From contig CAJYMC010000009.1 in assembly GCA_913775715.1 (NCBI GenBank), positions 159,611-223,610 of the forward strand: a DNA stretch of 64,000 bases, read 5' to 3'. The notes below the pieces were generated by a model. It did not search any database. It was not told the origin of the DNA and saw only the letters and a program-made list of their open reading frames with translations. Shown in pieces: positions 8,254 to 16,685 of the stretch. Both the position numbers and the translations under genes were made by a program. The DNA is from an uncultured Exiguobacterium sp. (GTDB lineage: Bacteria > Bacillota > Bacilli > Exiguobacteriales > Exiguobacteriaceae). Numbering within the stretch: the stretch's first letter is position 1; each line of letters begins with the position of its first letter.

Positions 8254-8797
8254 CTCGTTCCCTCCCATCTAATCGTTTTCTTAATGCTTGAATCGCACTT
8301 CTGATCCGTGTCTTGACCGTTCCAAGCGGTAAGCCAAGCCGCTCTGCGATTTGTTGTTGTGTCAATCCTTGAAAATAAACCAACTCAATCAGATCTTGTT
8401 GTTCCGACTTCAACTCGCCCACAGCGCTACGCACTTCTGCTGCGGTTTCACGTTGCATGACGGTCCGTTCGACGGGTTCGTCATATCCCCCGTCTCGCTC
8501 TTCAACTTCAATCGTCGGCTGTCTTTTTTCACGACGTAAGCAATCAAGCGCTGCGTTACGTGTGATCGTTAAGATCCAAGAGGAAAACTTTCCTTTTTGT
8601 GTATCAAAATCAACACGACCATTCCAAACTTTCATCCATACTTCCTGAATAACTTCTTCGGATAAACGATCATTATTCGTAAAGCGAAAAGCGAATGAAA
8701 ATAACAATCGCTCGTACTTCTCATACAAAGTCTCGAGTGCTTGTTCGTCACCGCCACGCATCAGATGATAAAGCGATTCATCGGATTGAGTATGCAT
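8234..8797 (-). CDS. ECF RNA polymerase sigma factor (SigK/SigV-like)
   Basis: Sigma factor of 187 residues. Region 2 spans about 20-90 (YERLLFSFAFRFTNNDRLSEE, then QEVWMKVW) and region 4 about 125-175, with helix-turn-helix GLTQQQIAERLGLPLGTVKTR. Being co-transcribed with an RskA-type anti-sigma gene places it in the ECF group regulated by membrane-bound zinc anti-sigma factors. RBS AGGAGGAGG lies upstream of the ATG. The promoter region has a TATACT -10 near 8835, but I could not recognise an ECF-type AAC -35, so autoregulation is not demonstrated. Confidence 0.92.
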   Translation of the reverse strand: MHTQSDESLYHLMRGGDEQALETLYEKYERLLFSFAFRFTNNDRLSEEVIQEVWMKVWNGRVDFDTQKGKFSSWILTITRNAALDCLRREKRQPTIEVEERDGGYDEPVERTVMQRETAAEVRSAVGELKSEQQDLIELVYFQGLTQQQIAERLGLPLGTVKTRIRSAIQALRKRLDGRERDGRTLS

Positions 8798-8946
8798 CCT
8801 TTTCCTCCTCCTGATATCAGCTTCATCATATAGTATACGAGAGCTAACACCAAATCGTTTTAATTTTCATCGATTTTCTAAGTAAATTCCCCACCACACC
8901 CATATTCCCTGATTCCATGAAAAGTATAGCTTAAAATTCGATTAAA

Positions 8947-8976
8947 TTGACAGTAATACCGTTATGGGCATAGCAT
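8947..8976 (+). promoter_or_regulatory. cstR promoter with CsoR-type operator candidate
   Basis: -35 TTGACA (8947-8952) and a weak -10 TAGCAT (8971-8976). The spacer contains the imperfect palindrome ATACC-GTTAT-GGGCAT, which has the short G/C blocks flanked by A/T that CsoR and CstR repressors bind. Autorepression is inferred. Confidence 0.5.
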
Positions 8977-9024
8977 AAAGATAGTACACATACGTTAGTT
9001 CTAGTAAGAAACGGAGGAACACAA

Positions 9025-9288
9025 ATGGATTATGATCGAAAAATGAAAAATCGTGTCAGTCGTATCGAAGGACAATTGCGTGGCATCCTTCGCATGATGG
9101 AAGAGGGTCAAGACTGTCGTGATGTCATCACACAACTTTCTGCTGCCCGCTCCGCGATTGATCGTACGATCGGTGTCGTCGTCAGTTCGAATTTAATCGA
9201 GTGCGTAAAGGAAGCCGAACAAAATGGTGACGGTCAGACAGAAGAGCTTGTGAAGGAAGCCGTAAATCTTCTCGTCAAAAGTCGCTAA
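9025..9288 (+). CDS. cstR: CstR persulfide-sensing repressor (CsoR/RcnR family)
   Basis: Four-helix DNA-binding repressor of 87 residues. The two conserved cysteines are Cys31 (QDCRDV) and Cys60 (NLIECV), and the His that CsoR uses for copper is Asn here. This is the diagnostic of CstR, which senses reactive sulfur species through Cys31-Cys60 cross-linking. The N-terminal MDYDRKMKNR and the C-terminal EAVNLLVKSR are nearly those of the Staphylococcus protein. RBS GGAGG precedes the ATG. The usual targets (cstA, cstB, sqr, tauE) are not adjacent; the gene is monocistronic between a sigma operon and a secreted hydrolase. Confidence 0.85.
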   Translation: MDYDRKMKNRVSRIEGQLRGILRMMEEGQDCRDVITQLSAARSAIDRTIGVVVSSNLIECVKEAEQNGDGQTEELVKEAVNLLVKSR

Positions 9289-9331
9289 TTACTATAGACC
9301 ACTTCTCAGAGTAATTTATATCTGATTAAAA

Positions 9332-9374
9332 AAACAGGGGCAAGATTTCATTGAAATCTGATGCCCTGTTTTTT
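9332..9374. terminator. Bidirectional terminator after cstR
   Basis: Long stem AAACAGGGGCA / TGCCCTGTTT with an inner AGATTTCA / TGAAATCT helix, flanked by A7 and T7. It serves cstR on the plus strand and the glycosidase gene on the minus strand. Confidence 0.85.
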
Positions 9375-9380
9375 TGCGAT

Positions 9381-11588
9381 TTAGTATAAAACTTTGAGTT
9401 GATCCAAGTACACCTTACTTTTAATGGTTGTTCCCTTTTTCGTTACATCCGTTTCAACAAAATACAGCGATTCGATTTTAAGAGGTGTTGGCCACGTCGG
9501 ATCGAGTGTCGCTTGTACCGTTTTAAATCCTTTCCAATCTACCTTCTTGACGAAATCCACGACATGTCGATTTCCCGCAGTATCTCTCACTTCTGAGCGA
9601 AGCCAAGGCGCGCGTCCATCTCCGTACACGTCAATCGTCAGTGCACGGGCAGGAGAAGGTATGATCCATGACGCTTTTTTAATGTACATGGCTCCGTTTT
9701 GTTTCGTCCATCCTGAATAATCGTATGTCATTTCGAGCGATTGTTTACCAGAAGTCTTCTGTAAAGAACTGAGACGAACAGCATAACTCGAAACGTACGG
9801 AGACACAGCTTCATAGACACCCTGTTCGAAGGAATCGATAACTTCCTCTTTTTTCATAGCCGAAACGGTGACCGGTAATCGAACGATTTTCCCGCCAGAC
9901 GAGACTGTGAGTTCCGTCTTCCCGACTTTTTTTGCTACTACATTCCCCTTCGTGACGGATGCGATGCTACCGTTCGCGACCTGATAATTGAGTTGAGCAG
10001 CAGGAATACCGACACGTCGTCCGTTTAACCATCCTTCTGATGAAATCGCGAGGCGTTGCCCTACTTTTAATAGAATCGGACGACCGCCATTCACGGTAAG
10101 ACCGGTCAAGCGATTCGTGATTGGAATCGATACGGTACGTTTGGCATGGTCAACTTGCATCGTTCCCGTCCATTTTCCTGGAGTCAGCGGTGCCGTGATT
10201 TGTAGTCCTTTGACACCTATCCCCTTCCAAACAATTGATTTCTTCGTTGCATCTACAGGCTGGCCATTCGTATCCGTCAACTTTAGTCCAAATCCACTTG
10301 TTTCACCCACATACAATTCTTTAGGGGCTGTCAACAGAATCGTTGCCGCCTGATTCGATGGAATATAATGCGTCGCTAAGAGAAGACCATTCGTAATGGA
10401 ACGACTTCTTCCGTCTGCCGGTACATTCGCTGTTCGAGGTAAAAACTCCCCGGCGCGTCTGACCATCAGCTCTGTCGACCCTCCTCCATCGAATGCGAGG
10501 GCTGACGTCACACCTAGACGCTTCATTTGTTCGACTGCCTCAAGCATCGTAATACCTTTTGAGTCAGAGCGAGCTTGGTCGACCGTGATGATCTGAACCG
10601 TTCCATCCGCGGTCGTCCCGATCAGTGTCCGCGCTTTACGAGCAAGCATCAAAAAACGATCATGATTCAAGGCTAAGCTCTCCAAATTATATCCAACACC
10701 GTTTTGAATCAACCAGTTATATCCGGAGACAGCCTCTTGGATATCATTTCGAATTTGCAGGTTCGATAACTGAACTAAATTCAATTGTGTCGAGAGCAGA
10801 CCATCCGATTTTTCTTCAGCTGCTTTGACGAGAGACAGCAACGCTTCTTTTTGTTTTCCGAGTCCGACCAAGACGACACCTGCGTCCGGTAACTTAATTT
10901 CTTTACGGAATGTCGTATCTACCGATTCAATCGTCCACTGATAGTTCTTGCCAAGAGTGAATGCTGACGTCGTCGGTCCCTTTAAGTAGACGATGGCGAT
11001 CTCTTTTTTCATCGCTTCTGATGGTTCGATCAGCTTCAAGATTTTCGAAGCATGATGCGCAGAACTAAAGATGCCGATTCGATTTGCTAAATTTTCATTC
11101 CGGTTGACCGAATGAATCGTTACCCGTTTCGTACCGGACGTCACGGATCCAATGATCCCGAATGAACCGATTTCTGGATTTCCTTGTCCATTGATCGTGA
11201 AAGAGGGAAATTTCGTTGCAGAATCTTTTACGCTATGGCTGACTAATACTTGATTTTGCTGAATCTGAAGACCAATCGGCAGTCCTGATGCTACTCGGTA
11301 CATATCTGCATTGATTGCCGTTACGACACGTCCCCCACTCGCTGTCACGCGACTGACTTGAGAAGGCAAGGACTCTGTTGCTAATACACGATCTCTTCCT
11401 TTCGTTGTCACCCAGTAGTTCCCAGCATCTGGCTGAATCGTTATATGTCGAAATAACTGTGGGGTTCCCGAGAGTGTTTCTGATTTCGTCGTATAGGTGA
11501 CACCTTTTGAAATCGTTTCTGCCTGTATGGTACCAACAGATTGAAAAAGACAAAAAGATGTTAATAAAATACAAATTTTCTTGAACAT
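9381..11588 (-). CDS. Secreted phosphodiester glycosidase (NAGPA domain) protein
   Basis: Exported protein of 735 residues with signal peptide MFKKICILLTSFCLFQSV cleaved near QAE. The phosphodiester glycosidase domain occupies about 85-410 and includes TVDQARSDSKGITMLEAVEQM and the hallmark ALAFDGGGSTELMV. Family members hydrolyse sugar phosphodiesters; in bacteria they are associated with exopolysaccharide or wall-polymer turnover. A Big-like segment (about 490-580) and a C-terminal jelly-roll-like module (about 590-735) probably bind carbohydrate. No anchor motif is seen, so it should be released or held by binding. The gene is monocistronic; natural substrate unknown. Confidence 0.85.
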   Translation of the reverse strand: MFKKICILLTSFCLFQSVGTIQAETISKGVTYTTKSETLSGTPQLFRHITIQPDAGNYWVTTKGRDRVLATESLPSQVSRVTASGGRVVTAINADMYRVASGLPIGLQIQQNQVLVSHSVKDSATKFPSFTINGQGNPEIGSFGIIGSVTSGTKRVTIHSVNRNENLANRIGIFSSAHHASKILKLIEPSEAMKKEIAIVYLKGPTTSAFTLGKNYQWTIESVDTTFRKEIKLPDAGVVLVGLGKQKEALLSLVKAAEEKSDGLLSTQLNLVQLSNLQIRNDIQEAVSGYNWLIQNGVGYNLESLALNHDRFLMLARKARTLIGTTADGTVQIITVDQARSDSKGITMLEAVEQMKRLGVTSALAFDGGGSTELMVRRAGEFLPRTANVPADGRSRSITNGLLLATHYIPSNQAATILLTAPKELYVGETSGFGLKLTDTNGQPVDATKKSIVWKGIGVKGLQITAPLTPGKWTGTMQVDHAKRTVSIPITNRLTGLTVNGGRPILLKVGQRLAISSEGWLNGRRVGIPAAQLNYQVANGSIASVTKGNVVAKKVGKTELTVSSGGKIVRLPVTVSAMKKEEVIDSFEQGVYEAVSPYVSSYAVRLSSLQKTSGKQSLEMTYDYSGWTKQNGAMYIKKASWIIPSPARALTIDVYGDGRAPWLRSEVRDTAGNRHVVDFVKKVDWKGFKTVQATLDPTWPTPLKIESLYFVETDVTKKGTTIKSKVYLDQLKVLY

Positions 11589-11753
11589 GTTCCACCTCCG
11601 TTATATATTATGCCTTTTTTAGTAAATAAATGACATAATAAATTTAGAAGAGGTTTATTTTTATTCGGAACAGGTATAGAAAACAGTTAAACGATTCTTT
11701 TATTTTGTAAGAAGAAACACATGAATTCATACATGATGTAGGAGGCACTTTCC

Positions 11754-12560
11754 ATGACTGTATCTTTATTTATCGATGTTGCGTGCAAGACAGGGGAATC
11801 TCCCGTCTACGACGCGAAAACGAAACGTTTCTACTTTGTCGATATTCCGAATCAATTGCTTTTTTCATATGATCTCGTCACTGAAGCACTTAAACCGTAT
11901 ACGTTACCAAGTGCCATCACATCGATTGCCTTGACGGATGCGCCAGATTTATTACGTGTAACGTCAGCACACGGCTTCGGTACATTTGATCTCAAGGAAG
12001 GACATCTGTCTCTTGAGCATCAATTGTCCCTACCAGATTCTGACCGTATGAATGACGGAAAGCTCGATCCGACCGGACAATATGTCGCCGGTAGCATTAA
12101 TGAAGAAGACGGTAAGACGGCTGGACTGTTCCGTCTACGTCATGACGGTTCCATTGATGTCTTACATGAAGACTTGACGAACTCTAACGGGCTCGTCTGG
12201 TCAGAAGATGGCAAGACGCTCTATCATATCGATACACCGACGAAAAAAGTCTATGCCTTCGATTATGATCCGGACGCGCCACTTTCGAATAAACGCGTCG
12301 CCGTTGATCTCGAAGAAGAAGAAGGATTCCCGGATGGTATGACGCAGGATGCTGAAGGTCATGCTTGGATCGCGCATTACGCCGGATCATGCATCACACG
12401 CTGGAATCTCTCGACAGGCGAAAAACTAGCACATGTCGATTTTCCCGTCTCGAATCCGACCTGTCCGATTTTGTATGAAGATCGGTTACTCGTCACGACA
12501 GCTGCTGATGGGGATGAGACACCACACGCCGGCGCTGTCTTCGTCGTCACATTTGAATGA
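11754..12560 (+). CDS. SMP-30/gluconolactonase-like protein
   Basis: Six-bladed beta-propeller hydrolase of 268 residues. Conserved metal-site motifs are present: GESPVYD near residue 15 (Glu), LTNSNGLVWSEDGKTLYHID near 145 (Asn) and FPDGMTQDAEGHAWIAH near 195 (Asp), plus RMNDGKLDPTGQYVAGS. The family includes gluconolactonase and related sugar lactonases, which use one divalent cation. RBS GGAGG precedes the ATG. It is monocistronic with a good terminator; substrate cannot be assigned. Confidence 0.85.
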   Translation: MTVSLFIDVACKTGESPVYDAKTKRFYFVDIPNQLLFSYDLVTEALKPYTLPSAITSIALTDAPDLLRVTSAHGFGTFDLKEGHLSLEHQLSLPDSDRMNDGKLDPTGQYVAGSINEEDGKTAGLFRLRHDGSIDVLHEDLTNSNGLVWSEDGKTLYHIDTPTKKVYAFDYDPDAPLSNKRVAVDLEEEEGFPDGMTQDAEGHAWIAHYAGSCITRWNLSTGEKLAHVDFPVSNPTCPILYEDRLLVTTAADGDETPHAGAVFVVTFE

Positions 12561-12565
12561 TTAGC

Positions 12566-12603
12566 AAAGGAGGGATCATCTTTTTAGAGGTGATGCCTCC
12601 TTT
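12566..12603 (+). terminator. Terminator of the SMP-30-like gene
   Basis: Stem AAAGGAGG with inner ATCATC, paired to GGTGAT and CCTCCTTT, followed by a T run. Confidence 0.8.
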
Positions 12604-12686
12604 TCCACACAATTCGTCTAGACGCATCTAAAAAAACAGACGATACTAAAGAAGAAGACTATTCATTTTTTGAAGGAGTGAAGCCG

Positions 12687-13415
12687 ATGCGTGTCACGAT
12701 CATCGAACGTTTACATCAACTGCAGACGACCCCATCCTTTTTCCCGGTCAATTGCTACCTGTTTGAAGAAGCAGACAGTTTAACATTGATTGATGCCGGA
12801 CTCGGAATCAACGCAAAGGCGCTTTATCACTACATCCGTAAACAAGAAAAACCGCTCGGTGCGATCATCCTGACACACGCTCATGCCGATCATGTCGGAT
12901 CACTCGACTTCCTTGCGAATGCCTTTCCTCTTGCCCAAGTCTGCATCAGTTACCGTGATGCTGCATTGCTCAGCGGGGATGAGACGCTACGCGAAGGCGA
13001 AACGACACCTTTAAAAGGCGGTATTCCGAAAAACATCAAAACACGTCCGGATCGATTGCTCGAAAGTGGTCAACAAGTCGGTAGTCTCAGCGTTATCGCC
13101 TCACCTGGACATACGCCCGGTTCGATTTCGCTTTGGCATGAAGGGAGCCGGACGTTGATTGCCGGAGATGCTTTTCAGACACAAGGAGGGCTCGCCGTCT
13201 CCGGTGACGTCCGATGGCAATTCCCGTTCCCGGCACTTGCGACATGGGATCCGGATGTTGCCCTTCGCTCCGCTGATCAATTGACGGAACTGTCTCCGGA
13301 TATCCTTGCCGTCGGACATGGTCCGCTTATCCTTGGACCGAGTTACGAGATGCGCCAAGCCGTCGATCGATTCGCGCAAGTCTTACAAACGAAAAAATTA
13401 TCACCTTTCAAGTAA
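12687..13415 (+). CDS. MBL-fold metallo-hydrolase
   Basis: Metallo-beta-lactamase-fold hydrolase of 242 residues. The dinuclear metal site is complete: THAHADHVGS near residue 65, SPGHTPGSISLW near 140, AGDAF near 160 and the final GHGP near 215. The branch includes glyoxalase II-like, lactonase-like and arylsulfatase-like enzymes, so the substrate is open. I chose the ATG at 12687, 8 nt after GAAGGAG, because a GTG at 12678 lies inside that site. It is monocistronic, with a long bidirectional terminator after it. Confidence 0.85.
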   Translation: MRVTIIERLHQLQTTPSFFPVNCYLFEEADSLTLIDAGLGINAKALYHYIRKQEKPLGAIILTHAHADHVGSLDFLANAFPLAQVCISYRDAALLSGDETLREGETTPLKGGIPKNIKTRPDRLLESGQQVGSLSVIASPGHTPGSISLWHEGSRTLIAGDAFQTQGGLAVSGDVRWQFPFPALATWDPDVALRSADQLTELSPDILAVGHGPLILGPSYEMRQAVDRFAQVLQTKKLSPFK

Positions 13416-13427
13416 CCTATCCACACG

Positions 13428-13470
13428 AAAACATCCACGGACGTATTTTCCGACACGTCCGTGGATGTTT
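13428..13470. terminator. Bidirectional terminator
   Basis: 16-bp stem AAACATCCACGGACGT / ACGTCCGTGGATGTTT between convergent genes, with A and T flanks. Confidence 0.9.
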
Positions 13471-13476
13471 TTTCCT

Positions 13477-15096
13477 TCAAACCGCTCCATTCTGTTCTGT
13501 AACACCATAACGATAAACACGTGCTTCATAGGGACGTAATTCATCCGGGGTATCCCGGTAGTTCGATACGAGTAACTTTTCCTTCGGTAAGATAAAGGCG
13601 GTCTGCATCGGTTCGTCGTATACGTTGAGGACGATCCGCCAGACTTCTCCTTCTAGTTCCCGTTCATAAATATAGAGATACGGATCATGCAGTGCCAGGT
13701 CTCGGTACGTACCGTAGACCATGATTGGATGATCCTTGCGCATCTGAATCAACGTCCGGTAAAAAGCAAGTACGGACGATGGATCTGCTTCTGCTTGCGC
13801 GACATTGATGTCCGTATAATTCGGATTGACGGCTAACCACGGTTTTCCACTCGTAAAGCCTGCCGCATGCGTATCGTCCCATTGCATCGGCGTGCGGGAG
13901 TTATCACGGGCGAGTAACTGCATTGACGAGAGTACGACCTCCGGGTCCTCGCCACCAGCGACGCGCTCTTCGTATCGATTTCGAAAGGCGACATCTTGAT
14001 AGAGCGATGGATCTGAGAAACGAATCCCCGTCATCCCGATCTCTTCTCCTTGATACACGTAAGGAATGCCCGGTAACGTATGCAACATCAAACCGAGTAG
14101 TTTCGCGCTCTCGACGCGGTATCGTTCACTGCCGAAGCGCGTCACTTGCCGTGTATGATCATGGTTGTTGAGAAACTGTGAATTGACACCTAATGGGTAT
14201 AAGACATCATACCAGCGTTTTTGAATCTCCTTGAATCGTAAGAGATCCATCGCCTCCATATCGTCCGCGATCTCGAAATGAAACAGCGTCCGAAGTTCGT
14301 TCCGTTCTTCACTGACATATAACAGCCCGTCTTCTGGACCGACGAACGGAATCTCACCGACTGTGAACAAGTCCTTCTCGGCAAGGACGTTCGCATGCAT
14401 CTCCTGCAGGAAGTCATGTACGCCGGGCTGATTCCCGAGATACGATAAATCAAACGGATTGACGACATCCTCAAGCGTCCGTTTTTTAATCAAATTGATG
14501 ACATCCATCCGGAAGCCGTCAATCCCTTGAGCAATCCACCAGTTCATCATATCGTAGATCGCTTGCCTCACAGCTGGGTGCTCCCAGTTCAAGTCCGGTT
14601 GTTCTTTCGCAAAAGAATGGAAATAATACTGCCCGCGTTCTTCACTCCACGTCCACGGGCTTGATGCAAAGTACGAGCGCCAATTGTTCGGTGGCGTCCC
14701 TTTCGTGCCGTCTTTCCAGATGTACCAATCATCCTTGTCATTAATCCGGTCCCGCGACTGGCGGAACCAGTCATGCTGGTCACTCGTGTGATTGACGACT
14801 AAATCAAGTATGATTTTCAATCCACGGGCGTGAGCCGCCGTAATCAATTCCTGTAAATCCCCCATCGTCCCGGCCTTATCCATGATCGTGTAATAATCGG
14901 CAATATCATAGCCGTTATCAACGTCCGGGGAACGATAACACGGATTCAACCAGACAACATCGACACCAAGCGAAGCGATATAATCAAGTTTTTCGATGAC
15001 ACCTCGCAAATCACCGATTCCGTCCCCATTCGAATCCTTAAAACTACGCCAGTAAACTTGATAGACGACTGCCTCTTTCCAGCTAGCTCGCTTCAT
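13477..15096 (-). CDS. GH13 alpha-glucosidase (oligo-1,6-glucosidase type)
   Basis: Cytoplasmic alpha-glucosidase of 539 residues with an N-terminal catalytic barrel. The nucleophile Asp198 is in GFRMDVI, the acid/base Glu248 in TVGEI and the transition-state Asp313 in NNHDHTR; the calcium-type loop DSNGDGIGDL lies at 21-30. Val199 after the nucleophile is the residue associated with alpha-1,6 specificity, whereas maltases tend to have Thr there, so isomaltose-type sugars are likely. Trehalose-6-phosphate hydrolase is a less likely alternative. It has no signal peptide and no sugar transporter is adjacent. RBS GAGGAG lies before the ATG. Confidence 0.85.
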   Translation of the reverse strand: MKRASWKEAVVYQVYWRSFKDSNGDGIGDLRGVIEKLDYIASLGVDVVWLNPCYRSPDVDNGYDIADYYTIMDKAGTMGDLQELITAAHARGLKIILDLVVNHTSDQHDWFRQSRDRINDKDDWYIWKDGTKGTPPNNWRSYFASSPWTWSEERGQYYFHSFAKEQPDLNWEHPAVRQAIYDMMNWWIAQGIDGFRMDVINLIKKRTLEDVVNPFDLSYLGNQPGVHDFLQEMHANVLAEKDLFTVGEIPFVGPEDGLLYVSEERNELRTLFHFEIADDMEAMDLLRFKEIQKRWYDVLYPLGVNSQFLNNHDHTRQVTRFGSERYRVESAKLLGLMLHTLPGIPYVYQGEEIGMTGIRFSDPSLYQDVAFRNRYEERVAGGEDPEVVLSSMQLLARDNSRTPMQWDDTHAAGFTSGKPWLAVNPNYTDINVAQAEADPSSVLAFYRTLIQMRKDHPIMVYGTYRDLALHDPYLYIYERELEGEVWRIVLNVYDEPMQTAFILPKEKLLVSNYRDTPDELRPYEARVYRYGVTEQNGAV

Positions 15097-15245
15097 CTCC
15101 TCACTCCTCTCCCTAACTCTTTATTCCCGCTCCACTTGTCTGTACCTGTTAATTCAATAATTTTTTTGAATTTCGAAAAAGTTCTTTTCTTTTGACTGAA
15201 TATTCGTTATCCTTGACGACAATACCACGAAGGAGGCATTCACCC

Positions 15246-16433
15246 ATGAAACATTTCGCTCCATCCATCGCTATCGATCGGCTTCCTGCTCCCGTCTTCG
15301 CTGAGCTTGCGAACCGGATTGGTGCTGTAAAAGCAGCCGGACACGATGTCATCACACTGGGTCAAGGAACACCCGACCAGACGACACCTGTACATATTCT
15401 CGACGCCTTAAAACAGGCGATCGATGAGCCAACAAACCTTCAATATCCACCGTTTCGTGGACATGATTTTCTAAAACAAGCCGTCGCAAGCTTTTATGCG
15501 AACGAATTCGGCGTCACGATCGATCCGGCAACGGAAGTCGCGATTCTTCTCGGTAGTAAAGCCGGAATCGTCGCCTTACCGCAAACAATCGTCAACCCTG
15601 GAGAAGGTGTCATCGTCCCGGATCCAGGATATCCGGATTACCTGTCTGGTGCTGCACTTGCTGGCGCTTATCCGATTACGCTTCCGTTGCTTGAGAAAAA
15701 TAACTTCTTACCGGATTACGACTTACTTGATACGACGGACGTCGAGCGTGCCCGGATGTTGTTTCTCAACTACCCGAGTAATCCGACGGGAGCGACCGCG
15801 ACAGCAGAAGCCTTCGAACAGACGGTCGCTTTCGCCGATGCCCATGATATTTGCGTCGTCCATGACTTAGCCTACGGTGGCATCAGTTTCGATGGTCCGA
15901 CGCGAAGCTTTCTGCAGACGGAAGGGGCAAAAGACGTCGGAATCGAGCTATTCTCACTCTCGAAACGCTTCAATATGTCCGGCTTCCGGATCGCCTTTGC
16001 AATTGGAAATCCGTCTGTCATCTCAAGCATCGAGACGTACCAAGAACATCTCTACGTCAGTGCCTTCACACCGATTCAACATGCGGCGACCGTCGCTCTG
16101 ACGAGTGATCAGACATGTGTTCATGAGTTAAGTAGCTTATATGAAACACGACGCGATGCGTTGTTCGCAAAACTCGATGCGATCGGCTGGAGTGGACCAC
16201 GTCCAGGCGGTTCCTTCTTCGTCTGGCTCCCAGTTCCGGAAGGTTACACGTCTCAAAGCTTCACCGATCATCTACTTGACGAAGCACACGTCGCCGTGAC
16301 CCCGGGATCCTTCTTCGGTGAATACGGTGAAGGCTACGTCCGGATCAGCTTGATTGCTGACGTCGAACGTCTAGAAGAGGCCGTCGACCGAATCGGAACA
16401 CTCAGTCTGTTCCGGACACCCGTTGCGGAATAA
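15246..16433 (+). CDS. mtnE: PLP-dependent aminotransferase, MtnE-like
   Basis: Class I/II aminotransferase of 395 residues. Motifs include TLGQGTPDQTTPVHIL near residue 36, the substrate loop LNYPSNPTG, VHDLAYGG, the PLP-binding Lys in FSLSKRFNMSGFRIAF, and the C-terminal Arg in EGYVRISL. The sequence follows Bacillus MtnE (YkrV) closely. That enzyme transaminates 4-methylthio-2-oxobutyrate to methionine in the salvage pathway, and the methionine transporter operon lies directly downstream. I chose the ATG at 15246, 9 nt after AGGAGG, over an upstream ATG at 15192. Other aspartate-family aminotransferase roles remain possible. Confidence 0.8.
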   Translation: MKHFAPSIAIDRLPAPVFAELANRIGAVKAAGHDVITLGQGTPDQTTPVHILDALKQAIDEPTNLQYPPFRGHDFLKQAVASFYANEFGVTIDPATEVAILLGSKAGIVALPQTIVNPGEGVIVPDPGYPDYLSGAALAGAYPITLPLLEKNNFLPDYDLLDTTDVERARMLFLNYPSNPTGATATAEAFEQTVAFADAHDICVVHDLAYGGISFDGPTRSFLQTEGAKDVGIELFSLSKRFNMSGFRIAFAIGNPSVISSIETYQEHLYVSAFTPIQHAATVALTSDQTCVHELSSLYETRRDALFAKLDAIGWSGPRPGGSFFVWLPVPEGYTSQSFTDHLLDEAHVAVTPGSFFGEYGEGYVRISLIADVERLEEAVDRIGTLSLFRTPVAE

Positions 16434-16447
16434 TTCTGAAAAAACAT

Positions 16448-16477
16448 TTGACAGATGGGAATCATTTCCGTTAAAGT
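16448..16477 (+). promoter_or_regulatory. metNIQ promoter
   Basis: TTGACA (16448-16453) and TAAAGT (16472-16477) with an 18-nt spacer, about 20 nt before the SAM aptamer begins. Confidence 0.55.
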
Positions 16478-16496
16478 AAGTCCCAACAGTATAACT

Positions 16497-16600
16497 ACTT
16501 ATCGAGAGCGACCGAGGGATTAGGCCCAACGACGTCCGGCAACCACCTATTAGGAACGGTGCCACATCCTACAGAATGATTTTCATTCTGAGAGATAAGT
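16497..16600 (+). promoter_or_regulatory. SAM-I (S-box) riboswitch aptamer
   Basis: Classic S-box aptamer. P1 is ACTTATC (16497-16503) paired with GATAAGT (16594-16600). Conserved core blocks GAGGGATTAGGCCC, CGTCCGGCAACC and GGTGCCACATCC follow, with a separate AATGATTTTCATT stem. Binding of S-adenosylmethionine favours the downstream terminator and shuts off the methionine importer when SAM is plentiful. Confidence 0.95.
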
Positions 16601-16619
16601 TACGAAATCTTACACTTTC

Positions 16620-16667
16620 GTCGCTTTTTTCTGGTTGCTCTGCTACTAGGAAAAAGCGACTTTTTTT
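16620..16667 (+). terminator. Riboswitch expression-platform terminator
   Basis: 11-bp stem formed by GTCGCTTTTTT and GAAAAAGCGAC, followed by T7. It lies 19 nt before metN and is the conditional attenuator of the S-box leader. Confidence 0.88.
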
Positions 16668-16685
16668 GTATGAGGAGATGAGCGG

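Noticed and set aside
11606..11640. TATTATG/CATAATA inverted repeat as an operator
   Set aside because: Short, very AT-rich arms in an AT-rich promoter gap; chance occurrence is likely and no regulator is linked.
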